The position numbers and the translations under genes are program-made. Below, one piece after another: positions 52,123-61,702 of a stretch of DNA of 64,000 nt. The DNA comes from a virus, in the IMG/VR virus record IMGVR_UViG_3300011934_000017, positions 1 to 64,000 of that record, one strand, 5' to 3'. The first letter of the stretch is position 1; every line of letters starts with the position of its first letter. The notes below the pieces were generated by a model that was not told where the DNA came from, did no database searches, and saw nothing but the letters and a program-made list of their open reading frames with translations.

Positions 52123-53202
52123 TCAAAACTGAGTAGACGTGGGAGAAACTGCGTCAGTGGTTGTGGAATCACCAACTTGTCCTAAGTTATTTCTTCCACA
52201 TCCGTAAGTGACAAACTCCGGCAGACAGAACATTGTATTATTCGGACCACAATCTACCCTATCAACACCTGATAGAGAAATAGCAGAAAAAGTGTTTCTA
52301 CTGCTTTTGTCTCCAAGTCCTAACTGTCCGAAAGTGTTAGCGCCAGAAGCAAAAGGAGTGCCTGAAGACTTTAGCAGAACAGAATGATTACCGGATGCTG
52401 CTACTTGCTTAACTCCAGACATAGGAATTGTTGTGATTGTGGAAATCGACATTGTGTTATTTTCAAGACCTAACTGACCTTGAGAATTGAAGCCTGCGCC
52501 TACCAATGTTCCGTCATTCAATAAACAAATCGTATGGGAAGAACCGCAAGCAATCTGTTTTACGTTAGAGAATAAAGAGCTTGTGATAGAGCTTTGGTTG
52601 CTTGTGTTTCCATTTCCTAGCTGACCGAAGTAGTTGTATCCAGCACATTTAACAGAACCGTCAGCCAGCAAGAACATCGTGTAAGAAGCACCTGCTGAAA
52701 TAGCAGCTACATTGGAAATAGGAACATCAACAAGATTAGGTCGATCAGAAACAGAGCCGTCACCTAGTTGTCCGAAGAAGTTTGCACCGCAAGATTTCAC
52801 TGTTCCGTTTTCGAATAAAAACAGCGAATGGTTGCTTCCACACTCTACTTGAACAACGTTTTCTATAGGAAGAATAACAGGTGTTTCTTTGTTAATCTGC
52901 GAACCGTCACCTAATTGACCGGACTGATTTCTACCTACAGTCCGTACAGTTCCATCTTCATAAAGAAAAATCGTGTGATCAGAACCACTAGCAACCTGTT
53001 TGACATTCTGCGAGCGAAGACCGGTCAACGATGTAGGGGACATTACATTCACAAAAGAATCATCGCCTAGCTGACCGTACTCGTTAAAGCCTGCTGCTCT
53101 GGTCGTTGTTTCATCCTTTAGATAGATAGAGTGTTGGCTCCCTATAGCAAACATACTTCTCACAGGAGCTTCTTGTAACGGAGAAACGATCATCATAGGC
53201 AT
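52123..53202 (-). CDS. RCC1-like seven-bladed beta-propeller protein
   Basis: 359 residues from ATG 53202, one nt after the upstream stop. Seven repeats of G-x-N-x-x-GQ(L/V)G-x-x-x(S/N/T) with intervening V-x-Q(V/I)-x-CG-x-(S/N)H(S/T)-x-x-L strands, e.g. GANFFGQLGDGS and VECGSNHSLFLFENGTV. This is the RCC1 fold, best known from eukaryotes but also in bacterial surface proteins. Here likely a virion-exposed binding head. A longer start at 53238 is possible but overlaps the upstream gene. Confidence 0.85.
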   Translation of the reverse strand: MPMMIVSPLQEAPVRSMFAIGSQHSIYLKDETTTRAAGFNEYGQLGDDSFVNVMSPTSLTGLRSQNVKQVASGSDHTIFLYEDGTVRTVGRNQSGQLGDGSQINKETPVILPIENVVQVECGSNHSLFLFENGTVKSCGANFFGQLGDGSVSDRPNLVDVPISNVAAISAGASYTMFLLADGSVKCAGYNYFGQLGNGNTSNQSSITSSLFSNVKQIACGSSHTICLLNDGTLVGAGFNSQGQLGLENNTMSISTITTIPMSGVKQVAASGNHSVLLKSSGTPFASGANTFGQLGLGDKSSRNTFSAISLSGVDRVDCGPNNTMFCLPEFVTYGCGRNNLGQVGDSTTTDAVSPTSTQF

Positions 53203-53203
53203 G

Positions 53204-53629
53204 TTATCTTTCCCACTCCGCAGAAGACCAAGAAGCATCCAAATCAGTATCGTCCACGTTCATACTCGAAGGTTCTTCTTCAACAGGAAATTCTTCTACA
53301 GTCTCTTCCTCTGACTCTTCTGACTCTTCTGACTCTTCTGACTCTTCTGACTCTTCGGGTTCTTCAGTAGATTCCTCTTCTTCATCAGGATCTTCAATAA
53401 AATGCTCTTCACCTATTTGCTTAGGAGGACGCGCGTACTCAGGAACTTCGAGCTTTTTAAGCCCTACGATTCCAGTCACGTCTTCATCTAAAGCGACGAC
53501 TTTTCTACCGTCGTTTAACGTTGCCATATAGTAGTCTTTAGGTAAAGAAGGATTAGCACCTTCAAGAACCTCGAAGTAGAATAACCCAGGATCAAAAAAC
53601 TTATAGATATTTTGAGTTTCCATTATCAT
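53204..53629 (-). CDS. Small virion-associated protein with acidic repeat
   Basis: 141 residues: an N-terminal compact part (FFDPGLFYFEVLEGA, ATLNDGRKVVALDEDVTG) and a Glu/Ser-rich linker (EESEESEES) coded by a 9-bp tandem repeat. Ends DASWSSAEWER. Possibly an adaptor or assembly factor for the fibre genes around it. The start overlaps the upstream stop (53626-53629). Confidence 0.5.
   Translation of the reverse strand: MIMETQNIYKFFDPGLFYFEVLEGANPSLPKDYYMATLNDGRKVVALDEDVTGIVGLKKLEVPEYARPPKQIGEEHFIEDPDEEEESTEEPEESEESEESEESEESEEETVEEFPVEEEPSSMNVDDTDLDASWSSAEWER
53313..53357. repeat. 9-bp tandem repeat, about five copies
   Basis: GACTCTTCT repeats at 53313, 53322, 53331 and 53340, then a variant at 53349. 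It codes Ser-Glu-Glu units; copy changes keep the frame. Confidence 0.95.
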
Positions 53630-54099
53630 TCACTCCAAGTATAAAGGCTAGTGTTTTCATTTTCGCGTATAAAGTTTCTATCGAATGCTGTTAAATGATG
53701 TTCAGCGTTTACTGTTTCCACATCTTCGACTTTGTTCATTTCTAAGATACCTGCCATGTCACTTCCATCGGTAGAAGCGTGGGTATCGCCAGCATAAACA
53801 AAAACGTCTCGGTTCAAGAACTTCGGATTAGGATCAACAGAACCGTTTGAGTTTTGACCTACGTCTGCGCTTGTTGCATATAGCATACCCGCAGACGTGA
53901 AAGAAGCCGTTGTAAAGCTTGAATAGAATACGTTAGCATCATTATACAACAAGGTCGATTCGATGGGGCCTATAGCTGAACCTAAATCTACCGGACTCAG
54001 ATTCACAGGCGCAGGCTCTAAATCTTCTAACGGAATTTCTGGTTCCGTCTCTTCAGGTGGTGTCTCTTCCGGCGGCGTCTCTTCAGTTGTTTCAGACAT
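53626..54099 (-). CDS. Small structural protein with acidic Pro-rich N-terminus
   Basis: 157 residues. Starts with EETPPEE repeats (residues 5-25), then a compact part (SSFTTASFTSAGMLYATSAD). Not recognised. CGGAG precedes the ATG; its stop overlaps the next start (ATGA). Confidence 0.5.
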   Translation of the reverse strand: MSETTEETPPEETPPEETEPEIPLEDLEPAPVNLSPVDLGSAIGPIESTLLYNDANVFYSSFTTASFTSAGMLYATSADVGQNSNGSVDPNPKFLNRDVFVYAGDTHASTDGSDMAGILEMNKVEDVETVNAEHHLTAFDRNFIRENENTSLYTWSE

Positions 54100-54104
54100 A
54101 GTGC

Positions 54105-55028
54105 TTACTCCGGAATTGCGAATCTACAGTCGGCAGAACCTGTAGTTAAAACGTGGTGATCGCGTGTCGTGGCACCGTTAGCATCGTAGAATTTCTCACC
54201 ATCTACACGAATGTTTATCTTATCCATAACACTACCTATAGCGCGAGGAAGAATCTTCAATCCGTACACACGGCCTCGAACCCAACCATGACGACGATCT
54301 ACTTGGTACGGTGTGTACACTTGAGTTGCAGCAGTAGGTGACATAGGATTAGAGCCTGTAGGAAGCACAGTGTACAGTCTTCCCGCGTTATCATGCGTTG
54401 AACCTACTGCGGTAGCAAGAGCTTGATATTCCCAAGCATTACTACTTATTTGTCCGAAAGAGTCTCTCGGATAAGCACAACACCGCGCACGGTTTGAAGA
54501 TGTAGCGTGAGCCCCGATAGCTCCTTCACCTGTCATCCAAACGTAAAGCGGAAACTCCCCTGCAATCTCTTCAGGATTATCACGCGCAATTTCAAATACG
54601 CCTGTCCACGTGTTGTTGTTTGTGCATCCCCATACGTCACCGGCAATACGGGACAGCAACACGATATAACGAGCAGAGGCAAATATAAACAAGTTGCCTC
54701 CGTTAGCGAAATCGTACCTCTGGTGGTGCGTAGCAGACCCGGAGTAGTACGTTACATTGGTCCCTTCTGTTGTTTCAGGATTCCAAAACTCCCAAGCAGA
54801 AAGATAGATGTACTCCGAACGCATATCGATCTGGATATACTTTTGACTGATGCCGTCGCGCATTGGAGCGCGATAGATAATGTTGGTATCAGAAATCTTT
54901 TGCATGGTTTGCCAACCAAGGCTGCTAAGAGAAACCCGAAGCACTTCAGAAAGATTGGCTTCAGTCTCTCTAGGAGAGTACGAAAGAGAAATCGAGTTCT
55001 CTCCTAATGTACCTACAGTAATAGCCAT
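54105..55028 (-). CDS. GPNS-family adhesin, paralog A
   Basis: 307 residues, no recognised family. Full member of a ~300-residue repeated family in this cluster: N-terminal GTLGENSISLSYSPRE, KYIQIDMRSEYIYLSAWEFW, NLFIFASARYIVLLSRI, GVFEIARDN, GEFPLYVWMTGEGAIG, VRGRVYGLKILPRAIGSVMD and terminal HHVLTTGSADCRFAIPE. Related to 55631-56563, the C-terminus of the 1707-residue protein and 62241-63242. Likely a surface-exposed receptor-binding or fibre-tip module (inference). AGGAG precedes the ATG. Confidence 0.6.
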   Translation of the reverse strand: MAITVGTLGENSISLSYSPRETEANLSEVLRVSLSSLGWQTMQKISDTNIIYRAPMRDGISQKYIQIDMRSEYIYLSAWEFWNPETTEGTNVTYYSGSATHHQRYDFANGGNLFIFASARYIVLLSRIAGDVWGCTNNNTWTGVFEIARDNPEEIAGEFPLYVWMTGEGAIGAHATSSNRARCCAYPRDSFGQISSNAWEYQALATAVGSTHDNAGRLYTVLPTGSNPMSPTAATQVYTPYQVDRRHGWVRGRVYGLKILPRAIGSVMDKINIRVDGEKFYDANGATTRDHHVLTTGSADCRFAIPE

Positions 55029-55040
55029 AAAAAACTCCTG

Positions 55041-55622
55041 TTAGAAAGACCCGCCTGTCCATAAATAGTTCGGTCGAGCTTTCTGCTGTGTGAATGTGTC
55101 AAAAGAAATATAATCAAGCAACACGTTACTGTTTATCGGTACGTTGTAGTACACAACATCGGAATAGTGTTCGCCAAACTTGTGGATATCAGAGCTACCT
55201 CCGAACACACTATGTTCAACGTTTGAATAATCGGTGCCGATAGAATAGTTTGCTAGAACAGTGTAGTGGAAGCCAAGAATGTGATTCAAATCCACTTTCA
55301 TGGAAGCTAACATGGATATGTTACTGAAAAACGTATTTTCAGAAAAACCTATAGCCGACGTATGTATTAGACCTTCTAGGGGAAGATCAAAGACGTCCAT
55401 GAAATAGACGGAATGTGACGTGTTTTGGTATACTGTACCAGGAGAAAACGTGAAGTCATTCGAATAGAAACCATAAAGAGAAGGGTACTGCTCAAACAAG
55501 TGTTGCCAAGTTTGAGACAGTACGACCCCTGTTATGATATTCACATTCAAAAAAGACTCTGATTCTAAAGGAGAGTCTCCTTCATCGTTCAGCCCTCCTG
55601 TACCAGGAGCAAGCTGAGCCAT
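55041..55622 (-). CDS. Hypothetical beta-rich virion protein
   Basis: 193 residues, rich in Ser, Tyr, Phe and Asn; no family recognised. Lies between two GPNS-family genes, 12 nt before one. GAGGT precedes the ATG. Probably part of the same adhesin set. Confidence 0.5.
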   Translation of the reverse strand: MAQLAPGTGGLNDEGDSPLESESFLNVNIITGVVLSQTWQHLFEQYPSLYGFYSNDFTFSPGTVYQNTSHSVYFMDVFDLPLEGLIHTSAIGFSENTFFSNISMLASMKVDLNHILGFHYTVLANYSIGTDYSNVEHSVFGGSSDIHKFGEHYSDVVYYNVPINSNVLLDYISFDTFTQQKARPNYLWTGGSF

Positions 55623-55630
55623 TTTTCACC

Positions 55631-56563
55631 TCAAGAAGGAATTGCGAAACGAACGTTGTTGGCACAGGTTAGAATGTGGTGATCAACAGCTTCTCCGTCA
55701 GGGGAGTAGAACGCATCAGTATCACAATTAATGCTGATCTTATCTAAGAATGAACCCATATTTCGGCTCAAGAACTTCATGCCGTAGAAGCGCCCACGCA
55801 GATTGAATGTACCGTTATACTGGGTTGTTTCATAGGCAAAAGGCGTCAGTACAAAAATGTTGTTGTTAGCACCTAACGGATTGGTACCTTGAGGTAACAT
55901 TTCATATAGACGTGCGTTTGAACTCCAAGTAAGTCCAGCTACGGTGCTGATCGTCATTGGACGGTGTGCGTTATAACCTGTAGCGTCAAAGGGTGTGCGC
56001 GGCACAGAGAATGCAGTAGGGTAACTAGAGGACGCATGAAAGCCTACTGCACCATGGCCGTGAACCCATCCGTAGATAGGAAACTCACCGGCTACTTCGT
56101 CTTTGTTGTCCCGCGCAATCTCAATGCAGCCGTTCCAAGACTCGCCGTTAGTAGAACCAAGAGAACCGTCGTTGATGCGTGACTGTGAAATTAACCAACG
56201 TGCTGTTGCGAAGATGTATAGGTAGCCGCTATACTCAAGACTGAGGCGTTGAGAATATGTGTGTGTAACTCCATACTCAGCTTCATTTGTTCCGCTGTGT
56301 GTTTCTGCGTCCCAAGATTCGTACACACGAATGCTAAAGTAAGAAGCGTGGTTAGTATCCAACATAACGTACTTGTAGGAAGAAGCATCCGCATTTAGAG
56401 CACGATACACGCGCATGTGGGTTCCAGCTTCCTTGTCAAAGGCTTCCCAACCTTTGGTAATGATAAACGCTTCAACGCCGTCCAGAATTTCTTCTTGTGT
56501 TGCGTTGATGGAATAGTTAAGTGCAATAGAGTTAGGACCGATTGCAGTTGTCTTAGTTGACAT
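55631..56563 (-). CDS. GPNS-family adhesin, paralog B
   Basis: 310 residues, closest to paralog A. Shares IGPNSIALNYS, a KGWEAFDK element, KYVMLDTNHASYFSIRVYES, YLYIFATARWLISQSRIN, CIEIARDN, GEFPIYGWVHGHGAVGFHAS, LRGRFYGMKFLSRNMGSFLD and terminal HHILTCANNVRFAIPS. Likely a virion surface adhesin. GAGGA precedes the ATG. Confidence 0.6.
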   Translation of the reverse strand: MSTKTTAIGPNSIALNYSINATQEEILDGVEAFIITKGWEAFDKEAGTHMRVYRALNADASSYKYVMLDTNHASYFSIRVYESWDAETHSGTNEAEYGVTHTYSQRLSLEYSGYLYIFATARWLISQSRINDGSLGSTNGESWNGCIEIARDNKDEVAGEFPIYGWVHGHGAVGFHASSSYPTAFSVPRTPFDATGYNAHRPMTISTVAGLTWSSNARLYEMLPQGTNPLGANNNIFVLTPFAYETTQYNGTFNLRGRFYGMKFLSRNMGSFLDKISINCDTDAFYSPDGEAVDHHILTCANNVRFAIPS

Positions 56564-56578
56564 AAGGTAGTTCCTCTT

Positions 56579-59500
56579 TTATAAAGGTAGGGCCATGCAG
56601 CCACCGCGTGAGTTTCGAACAACAAAGTGTTGTGTTAAATCTAAAGAGCTTAGATCATAAAATCCATCTTCATCCACAGGAATTTCGATTGTGTCCCTGC
56701 TATATCCAATTTTGTTTTCTAGCAGCTTCAGTCCAAAGAAGCGTCCTCTTACGTGTGCATTTTCCGGATCGCTGCATACAGCAGTAGGTGAAATAGCGAA
56801 AGTACCTCCGTTTCCTTTTGGAATAAAGTCGTCTAGGTAAAGACGCCATTCTCCAGAATACGATTGGTGATTAACAGCGTAGTAGTAGTAATAACCGCCA
56901 CCATAACTTCTTCTGCGGCGCCTTCTTATACACCCAATGTAGGCATAGGCCACTGTGTTAAAAGTAGGCGCTTGGAAGTGAGACATAACAGCAAAGGAAG
57001 AAGCATTCTGTCCAACCGCATTTCTCAAGTCCCGAGGCAGAGAATAAGCGTATATTTCGTTTCGACTCATATCCCCTATGCGCTTAGGTTGAAGCGTTCC
57101 ATAACAAACGTCTCCTTGTACCCAAGCAAACAACGGAAACTCTCCAGGATATTCCATCTCCATCAGCTTTTCTATTTCGAAACAGCCAACGAAGGATGGT
57201 TTTAACTCTGAAGACAAGTCTGAAAAGAACGCTAACCAACGAGGATTAACAAACATCATCAACGAGTCTTCACCAGAAGAACGTAGACGTTGTGTATAAC
57301 CTAGATCGTCCGACATGTACGCTAGATTGGTTCCTACATGGAATCTAGGATCCCAGTATTCGAACACTTTGAACTCAAGGTAGTTGTTTCGAATATCAAG
57401 CAACACGTACTTGTAACCACCGTATTCACAAGGAGCGCGAAAGCAAGAGCGTGGTCTTCCATCCATTGAAAGTCCGACCGGTATAACATCTGATTCCCAT
57501 TCTTTTTCGACTTCTGTTAAGAAATTAGAGTGAATGGGCGTACTGGTTACTTGACTGTCTTCGTCTCTTCCCCAAGTAACAAGTTTTCCTGAAGCGTTCA
57601 TTACGATGAAATGCCCTACACCTGCTTCAATGTAATCGAACGGACCTTGCGGAATTAGACCGCGGTCAAAGGACAGATCGCCCCAGACTGCAATAGTCCC
57701 ATCGTCACGAAGCGCACCACAGAAATTGGTACCGGCTGCTATCGCTTTAAACGTACCTGTTGGTGTGTCGGACACCTCACCGTTAGAGTCTTCACCCCAA
57801 ACAACTAGCGTACCGTCGGTGCGTAGTGCTATGGTGTGCTTCTCTCCGCAGTCAACGTCGAGAAAGTATCCAGAAGGTGCCTTAGAAACGTGCCCGTCAC
57901 CGTCAAATCCCCATACGTATAGCTCATTCTGATAGGTAATTGCGGCGCTTTGATAACGAGAAGCTGCAATTTTCACAAACGGATTTAGAACAGCAGTTGC
58001 TTCGTCTGGAGAACCACCAATCTGTTTGAATGTGTTATCACCCCACACGCGAATGACACCATTACTATCGAGCGCCATGCTGTGTGCGCTGCCTGCCGCT
58101 ACTTGAACGTACCCCTCACCCAAAGGTTTATTGGTTATCTGATTCTGACCATCATTTCCCCAACCTACGATAGAGCCAGAGTCTGTCAGAGCTAGAGCAT
58201 GAAACTGACCAGAAGCTACAGCTTTGAACCTACCTGTCGGAACGTTTCCTACTTCTCCGTACAAGTCTCGACCCCAAGCTTCGATTTCAAAAGCACTATT
58301 GATCGCTAGATTATGCCAAGAAGCAGAAATAGGTTGTTCAGGCTTAACGATATCTGGGAACGTGATCGGATATTCGTAGTTATTTCCTTCTACAGTAGAC
58401 GTAGTTACTTCCCCCACTTCCACGTAGCTGTGCTCAGGCAGAGCTATGGAGAGCTTGTTCATTTGCTCGCCTACCACAGGTACTTGAACAGTTACTTCAC
58501 GCCATATCAGATCTGGTGGAATGCACGTTAAGTCAGGAAAAACACCTAGCAGCATTTCAATTTCAGGGACTGAAGAGTAAGAGCCTGGAGCAGGTGCACC
58601 GGGAACATCAGACGATACAGCATCCTCTAAGACAATATTGCCACCGTTCTTAAACGCAATTTCTATATTTAGAAATGTTTTGTCCAAAAATAAGGAAGCG
58701 TAAGGAGTGCTCGACAGTGTGACGTTTACGCTAGACACTCGAAGAGCTAAGCGTTCTGGATTGTCAACGCCCGAGAATTGGAAAGCATCTACAAACTCTC
58801 CGCCTAGCGTGACACCGTAGACGGTGAACACTCGACTGTCTAGGGAATCGACTTCGAACGTGTTGTTACCGGAAAATGAAAGCGTTAGAGGATCAAATAA
58901 AGCTAACTCAGTCTTTATGATTCCGTCTTGAAAAGCACCGCTCGTATTCTTTAGGACAAAGACATTCTCAGAAGCTAAGTCATCCACAAGTGCCGGTAAA
59001 AAGTGAGAAGACGTACCAATCGCAATGTAACGTAGAGGTAGCCCTGATTTTACTTCAATGGAAGAACCAGGATTAGAAGCTTCAGTTGCCGCAAATAAGC
59101 TACCATCTATCTGACCTATAAGCGAAACTTCGTTAGGTGTCTGCCCCGCAGAATGAACGTCAACAAGATTGATTGTTTCATCGACGATTGCTTCGGTTCC
59201 TTCTTGTGAAGCACTAACGATGGTGCCGAACTCATTAACATTGATCGTAATAGGTCCTGAAGTATTGCCGCCAAAGCTAAGCTTGTTATCGATCAGGCCA
59301 ATAATGAACTCTGGTGGTGGAACGAACTCAAGGTTAGGTGAAAGCAGTGGAATTAAAGCTTGTGCTTGTTGCGCATCGTAAACACCTGCAGATGGAACAC
59401 CTTCAACGTCATCTGAAATCACGTCGTGAAGAGTTACCGTCTTGTCCGCTCCTTCAAGTGCTTGGAACGAAAAGCTCAGGTCGATGAAGGTCTTATCAAC

Positions 59501-61702
59501 AAAGACAGAACTATAGTTACTGGCGCTTTGAACAACAGTTGCACCTGTAAGACGATTAGCTAGATTATCTTCCGCTACGTTCAAAAGGCGCAGTATGTCG
59601 GAACCTTCACCAATACCTAAAGTGATGCCGTACACGTTCAGAGAAGAATCATTTTCTCCGTCAATTTTCACCGTGGTCTGTGAAGTTATTTCGTTTAAGC
59701 TTTCTACGGTATAGAAGGAAAAGCCGGACTTGCGCACACCACTACTAAAAGCATCAGTCCCATTCTTTAAGACAAATACATTGGGTTCAGAAATTTCAGT
59801 AATAGAAGACGGTAAGTAAATGGCTTGATTGCCAAACAACACTTCTCGAAATGTCTTTCCGGCACTTTTTATACCGACGACAGAATCCGCGTCAAACAAG
59901 GAAAGATCGACTGTACCAGAAAACGAAAATGTTGGTGATCCTGAAACAGATACGCTGTGAATGTCAGTCAAAGGAATTGGTGTAGACAGTTCAACTGAAA
60001 TCAGTTCCCTTTCTGCTCCTACAACTCCTGCGTCTGTGACTGAAAGTTCAATATCTCCGATTGCAGTGCCTTCGATTCTTAACTCGTTATCTACCAGAGT
60101 TAAATACAGCGAAGGTGGTGGAGTATAGACGATATTGTTAGACAACATGGTCACAAAATCGTCGGTAACAGGAGGTTCGTACAAACCTGCAGGAGGCACT
60201 CCTGGTACATCATCTGAAATGATGTTTACCAAACGTACTTTCTTTGTGTGTCCCAAGAAAGAGGTAATAGATATATCGAGAGTAATGTAGCTTTTATCTA
60301 AAAATAAGCCAGAGTACGCTTCAGTCCCTTCTTCGATTAGGACTTGCTCAATTCTGTCAGCAAGTCCCGACTCTTCCACATATATGAAGTCGAGTAGGTC
60401 AGCCCCTGCTCCGGTTCCCAACGTTGTGCCGTATATCGTGAGGTCTGAGTTGTTTCGTGTATCTATATCAACGGTGAGACCAGACGTAACAACATCAATA
60501 GAGCTACGTGTATAAATGGAGAAACCTTGCTTTAGAGCGTTATTTTCTAAAGCGTCTGTTCCATTCTTTATGGCAAATACGCCAGGTGTTCCCAACATAT
60601 CAACTGTAGCTGGTGCGTAAAGCTCGATAGATTCTGCCGCGATCTTTCGGAATACTTTGCCCAGCACAGCAGTTCCAGGTGCAGTACCTTGATCAAACAG
60701 GGAAGCATCCGTAACACCGGAAGCATTGAGCGTTATGCCTGTATCTACAAAGCTGCGAATGTCATTTAGATTGTATTGTCCAGAGTTTGATGCTTCAACG
60801 CCTTCGCGTGTAGCGAACAACTGTCCAGAAACGTCGAAGTATAAATTTACAGGACCAGTAGCAGTGCCGGAAAAACTAATTGCTCCTGCATTCAGATCAG
60901 CCTCAAAGGTAGGTGGCGGAACATCGTAAATAACGTTCTGCTCCACCATAGGAACAAATGACGTAGCCTGCTGACCTGTGTATGTTCCTACAGGAGGAGC
61001 ACCTGTGGCATCACTCGCTATAGTAGCATACAATGTAATGTAGGTCTGCGTTGCTTCTTTTACAAACGTTAGCGTTATATCAAGGAAGGTCTTAGCTAAA
61101 AAGATGTCCTTGTATTTGCTTGTGTTTTCCGCAACAACGACCTTTGTCAAAAGATTTTCAAGATCACCTGCGTATACGTTCTTGAAAAACAAAGAGTCAG
61201 CGCTAGTGCCTGTTCCAAAGTTGAAGCCGTGAAACTCGTAGTCGGATCCATTTAGGACAACTTCACGCTCACTTTGAACAGCCAAAGTCTGCAAGGAAGT
61301 TGAGGTATAGATCGAAAACCCTTGCTTAGTGTCGCCTTCAATTTGTGTATCCGAAAACGTCTTCACAACGAATACGGACACATCTTGAGTGGGGTCACTA
61401 TTAGCGGGTAGATAGTACGTGTCTTGTCCAAAAACTACTGGACGAAACGCTTTACCCAGAATAGAGAAAGAAGGTTGCCAAGTAAATTCAACAGAGCCTG
61501 AGACAGTCAGATCAAGTTCTGAAGGAAACGTGACTGATCGAATATCCTCAATTCGAATATTGGTTACTTCAGTTCGTGTTCCTTGTGTGACGGTCAACAA
61601 GCCTGTAGTTTCAAAGACTACGCTTACGGCTTCAGTATTGTAATCGGAGAACGAAAGATTGCCCGTTCCGTCCAATGTTGCTTTTATTTGACTATCAGCC
61701 AT
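56579..61702 (-). CDS. Giant modular fibre: four beta modules, RCC1 propeller, GPNS tip
   Basis: 1707 residues. Residues ~1-1060 are four related ~265-residue modules, each starting with a (L/I)x(I/F)xG-x-A/T-x-G strand (AISFSGTATGPVNLYFDVSG, ELRIEGTAIGDIELSVTDAG, KLSFGGNTSGPITINVNEFG) and containing F-(L/V)-DK-(T/S)-(F/Y)-(L/I) strands. Residues ~1110-1390 are seven RCC1-like WG-x-D repeats (AWGRDLYGEVG, VWGEDSNGEVS). The last ~290 residues are a GPNS-family domain (YKYVLLDIRNNYLEFKVFEY, GEFPLFAWVQGD, HFVVRNSRGGCMALPL) with an unusual RRRRRRSYGGGYYYYYA insert. Probably a long fibre or stalk with receptor-binding tip. CAGGAG precedes the ATG. Confidence 0.65.
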   Translation of the reverse strand: MADSQIKATLDGTGNLSFSDYNTEAVSVVFETTGLLTVTQGTRTEVTNIRIEDIRSVTFPSELDLTVSGSVEFTWQPSFSILGKAFRPVVFGQDTYYLPANSDPTQDVSVFVVKTFSDTQIEGDTKQGFSIYTSTSLQTLAVQSEREVVLNGSDYEFHGFNFGTGTSADSLFFKNVYAGDLENLLTKVVVAENTSKYKDIFLAKTFLDITLTFVKEATQTYITLYATIASDATGAPPVGTYTGQQATSFVPMVEQNVIYDVPPPTFEADLNAGAISFSGTATGPVNLYFDVSGQLFATREGVEASNSGQYNLNDIRSFVDTGITLNASGVTDASLFDQGTAPGTAVLGKVFRKIAAESIELYAPATVDMLGTPGVFAIKNGTDALENNALKQGFSIYTRSSIDVVTSGLTVDIDTRNNSDLTIYGTTLGTGAGADLLDFIYVEESGLADRIEQVLIEEGTEAYSGLFLDKSYITLDISITSFLGHTKKVRLVNIISDDVPGVPPAGLYEPPVTDDFVTMLSNNIVYTPPPSLYLTLVDNELRIEGTAIGDIELSVTDAGVVGAERELISVELSTPIPLTDIHSVSVSGSPTFSFSGTVDLSLFDADSVVGIKSAGKTFREVLFGNQAIYLPSSITEISEPNVFVLKNGTDAFSSGVRKSGFSFYTVESLNEITSQTTVKIDGENDSSLNVYGITLGIGEGSDILRLLNVAEDNLANRLTGATVVQSASNYSSVFVDKTFIDLSFSFQALEGADKTVTLHDVISDDVEGVPSAGVYDAQQAQALIPLLSPNLEFVPPPEFIIGLIDNKLSFGGNTSGPITINVNEFGTIVSASQEGTEAIVDETINLVDVHSAGQTPNEVSLIGQIDGSLFAATEASNPGSSIEVKSGLPLRYIAIGTSSHFLPALVDDLASENVFVLKNTSGAFQDGIIKTELALFDPLTLSFSGNNTFEVDSLDSRVFTVYGVTLGGEFVDAFQFSGVDNPERLALRVSSVNVTLSSTPYASLFLDKTFLNIEIAFKNGGNIVLEDAVSSDVPGAPAPGSYSSVPEIEMLLGVFPDLTCIPPDLIWREVTVQVPVVGEQMNKLSIALPEHSYVEVGEVTTSTVEGNNYEYPITFPDIVKPEQPISASWHNLAINSAFEIEAWGRDLYGEVGNVPTGRFKAVASGQFHALALTDSGSIVGWGNDGQNQITNKPLGEGYVQVAAGSAHSMALDSNGVIRVWGDNTFKQIGGSPDEATAVLNPFVKIAASRYQSAAITYQNELYVWGFDGDGHVSKAPSGYFLDVDCGEKHTIALRTDGTLVVWGEDSNGEVSDTPTGTFKAIAAGTNFCGALRDDGTIAVWGDLSFDRGLIPQGPFDYIEAGVGHFIVMNASGKLVTWGRDEDSQVTSTPIHSNFLTEVEKEWESDVIPVGLSMDGRPRSCFRAPCEYGGYKYVLLDIRNNYLEFKVFEYWDPRFHVGTNLAYMSDDLGYTQRLRSSGEDSLMMFVNPRWLAFFSDLSSELKPSFVGCFEIEKLMEMEYPGEFPLFAWVQGDVCYGTLQPKRIGDMSRNEIYAYSLPRDLRNAVGQNASSFAVMSHFQAPTFNTVAYAYIGCIRRRRRRSYGGGYYYYYAVNHQSYSGEWRLYLDDFIPKGNGGTFAISPTAVCSDPENAHVRGRFFGLKLLENKIGYSRDTIEIPVDEDGFYDLSSLDLTQHFVVRNSRGGCMALPL

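Noticed and set aside
53313-53357. CRISPR-like array
   Set aside because: Units are 9 bp with no spacers; it is a coding microsatellite. No CRISPR array was seen in the window.
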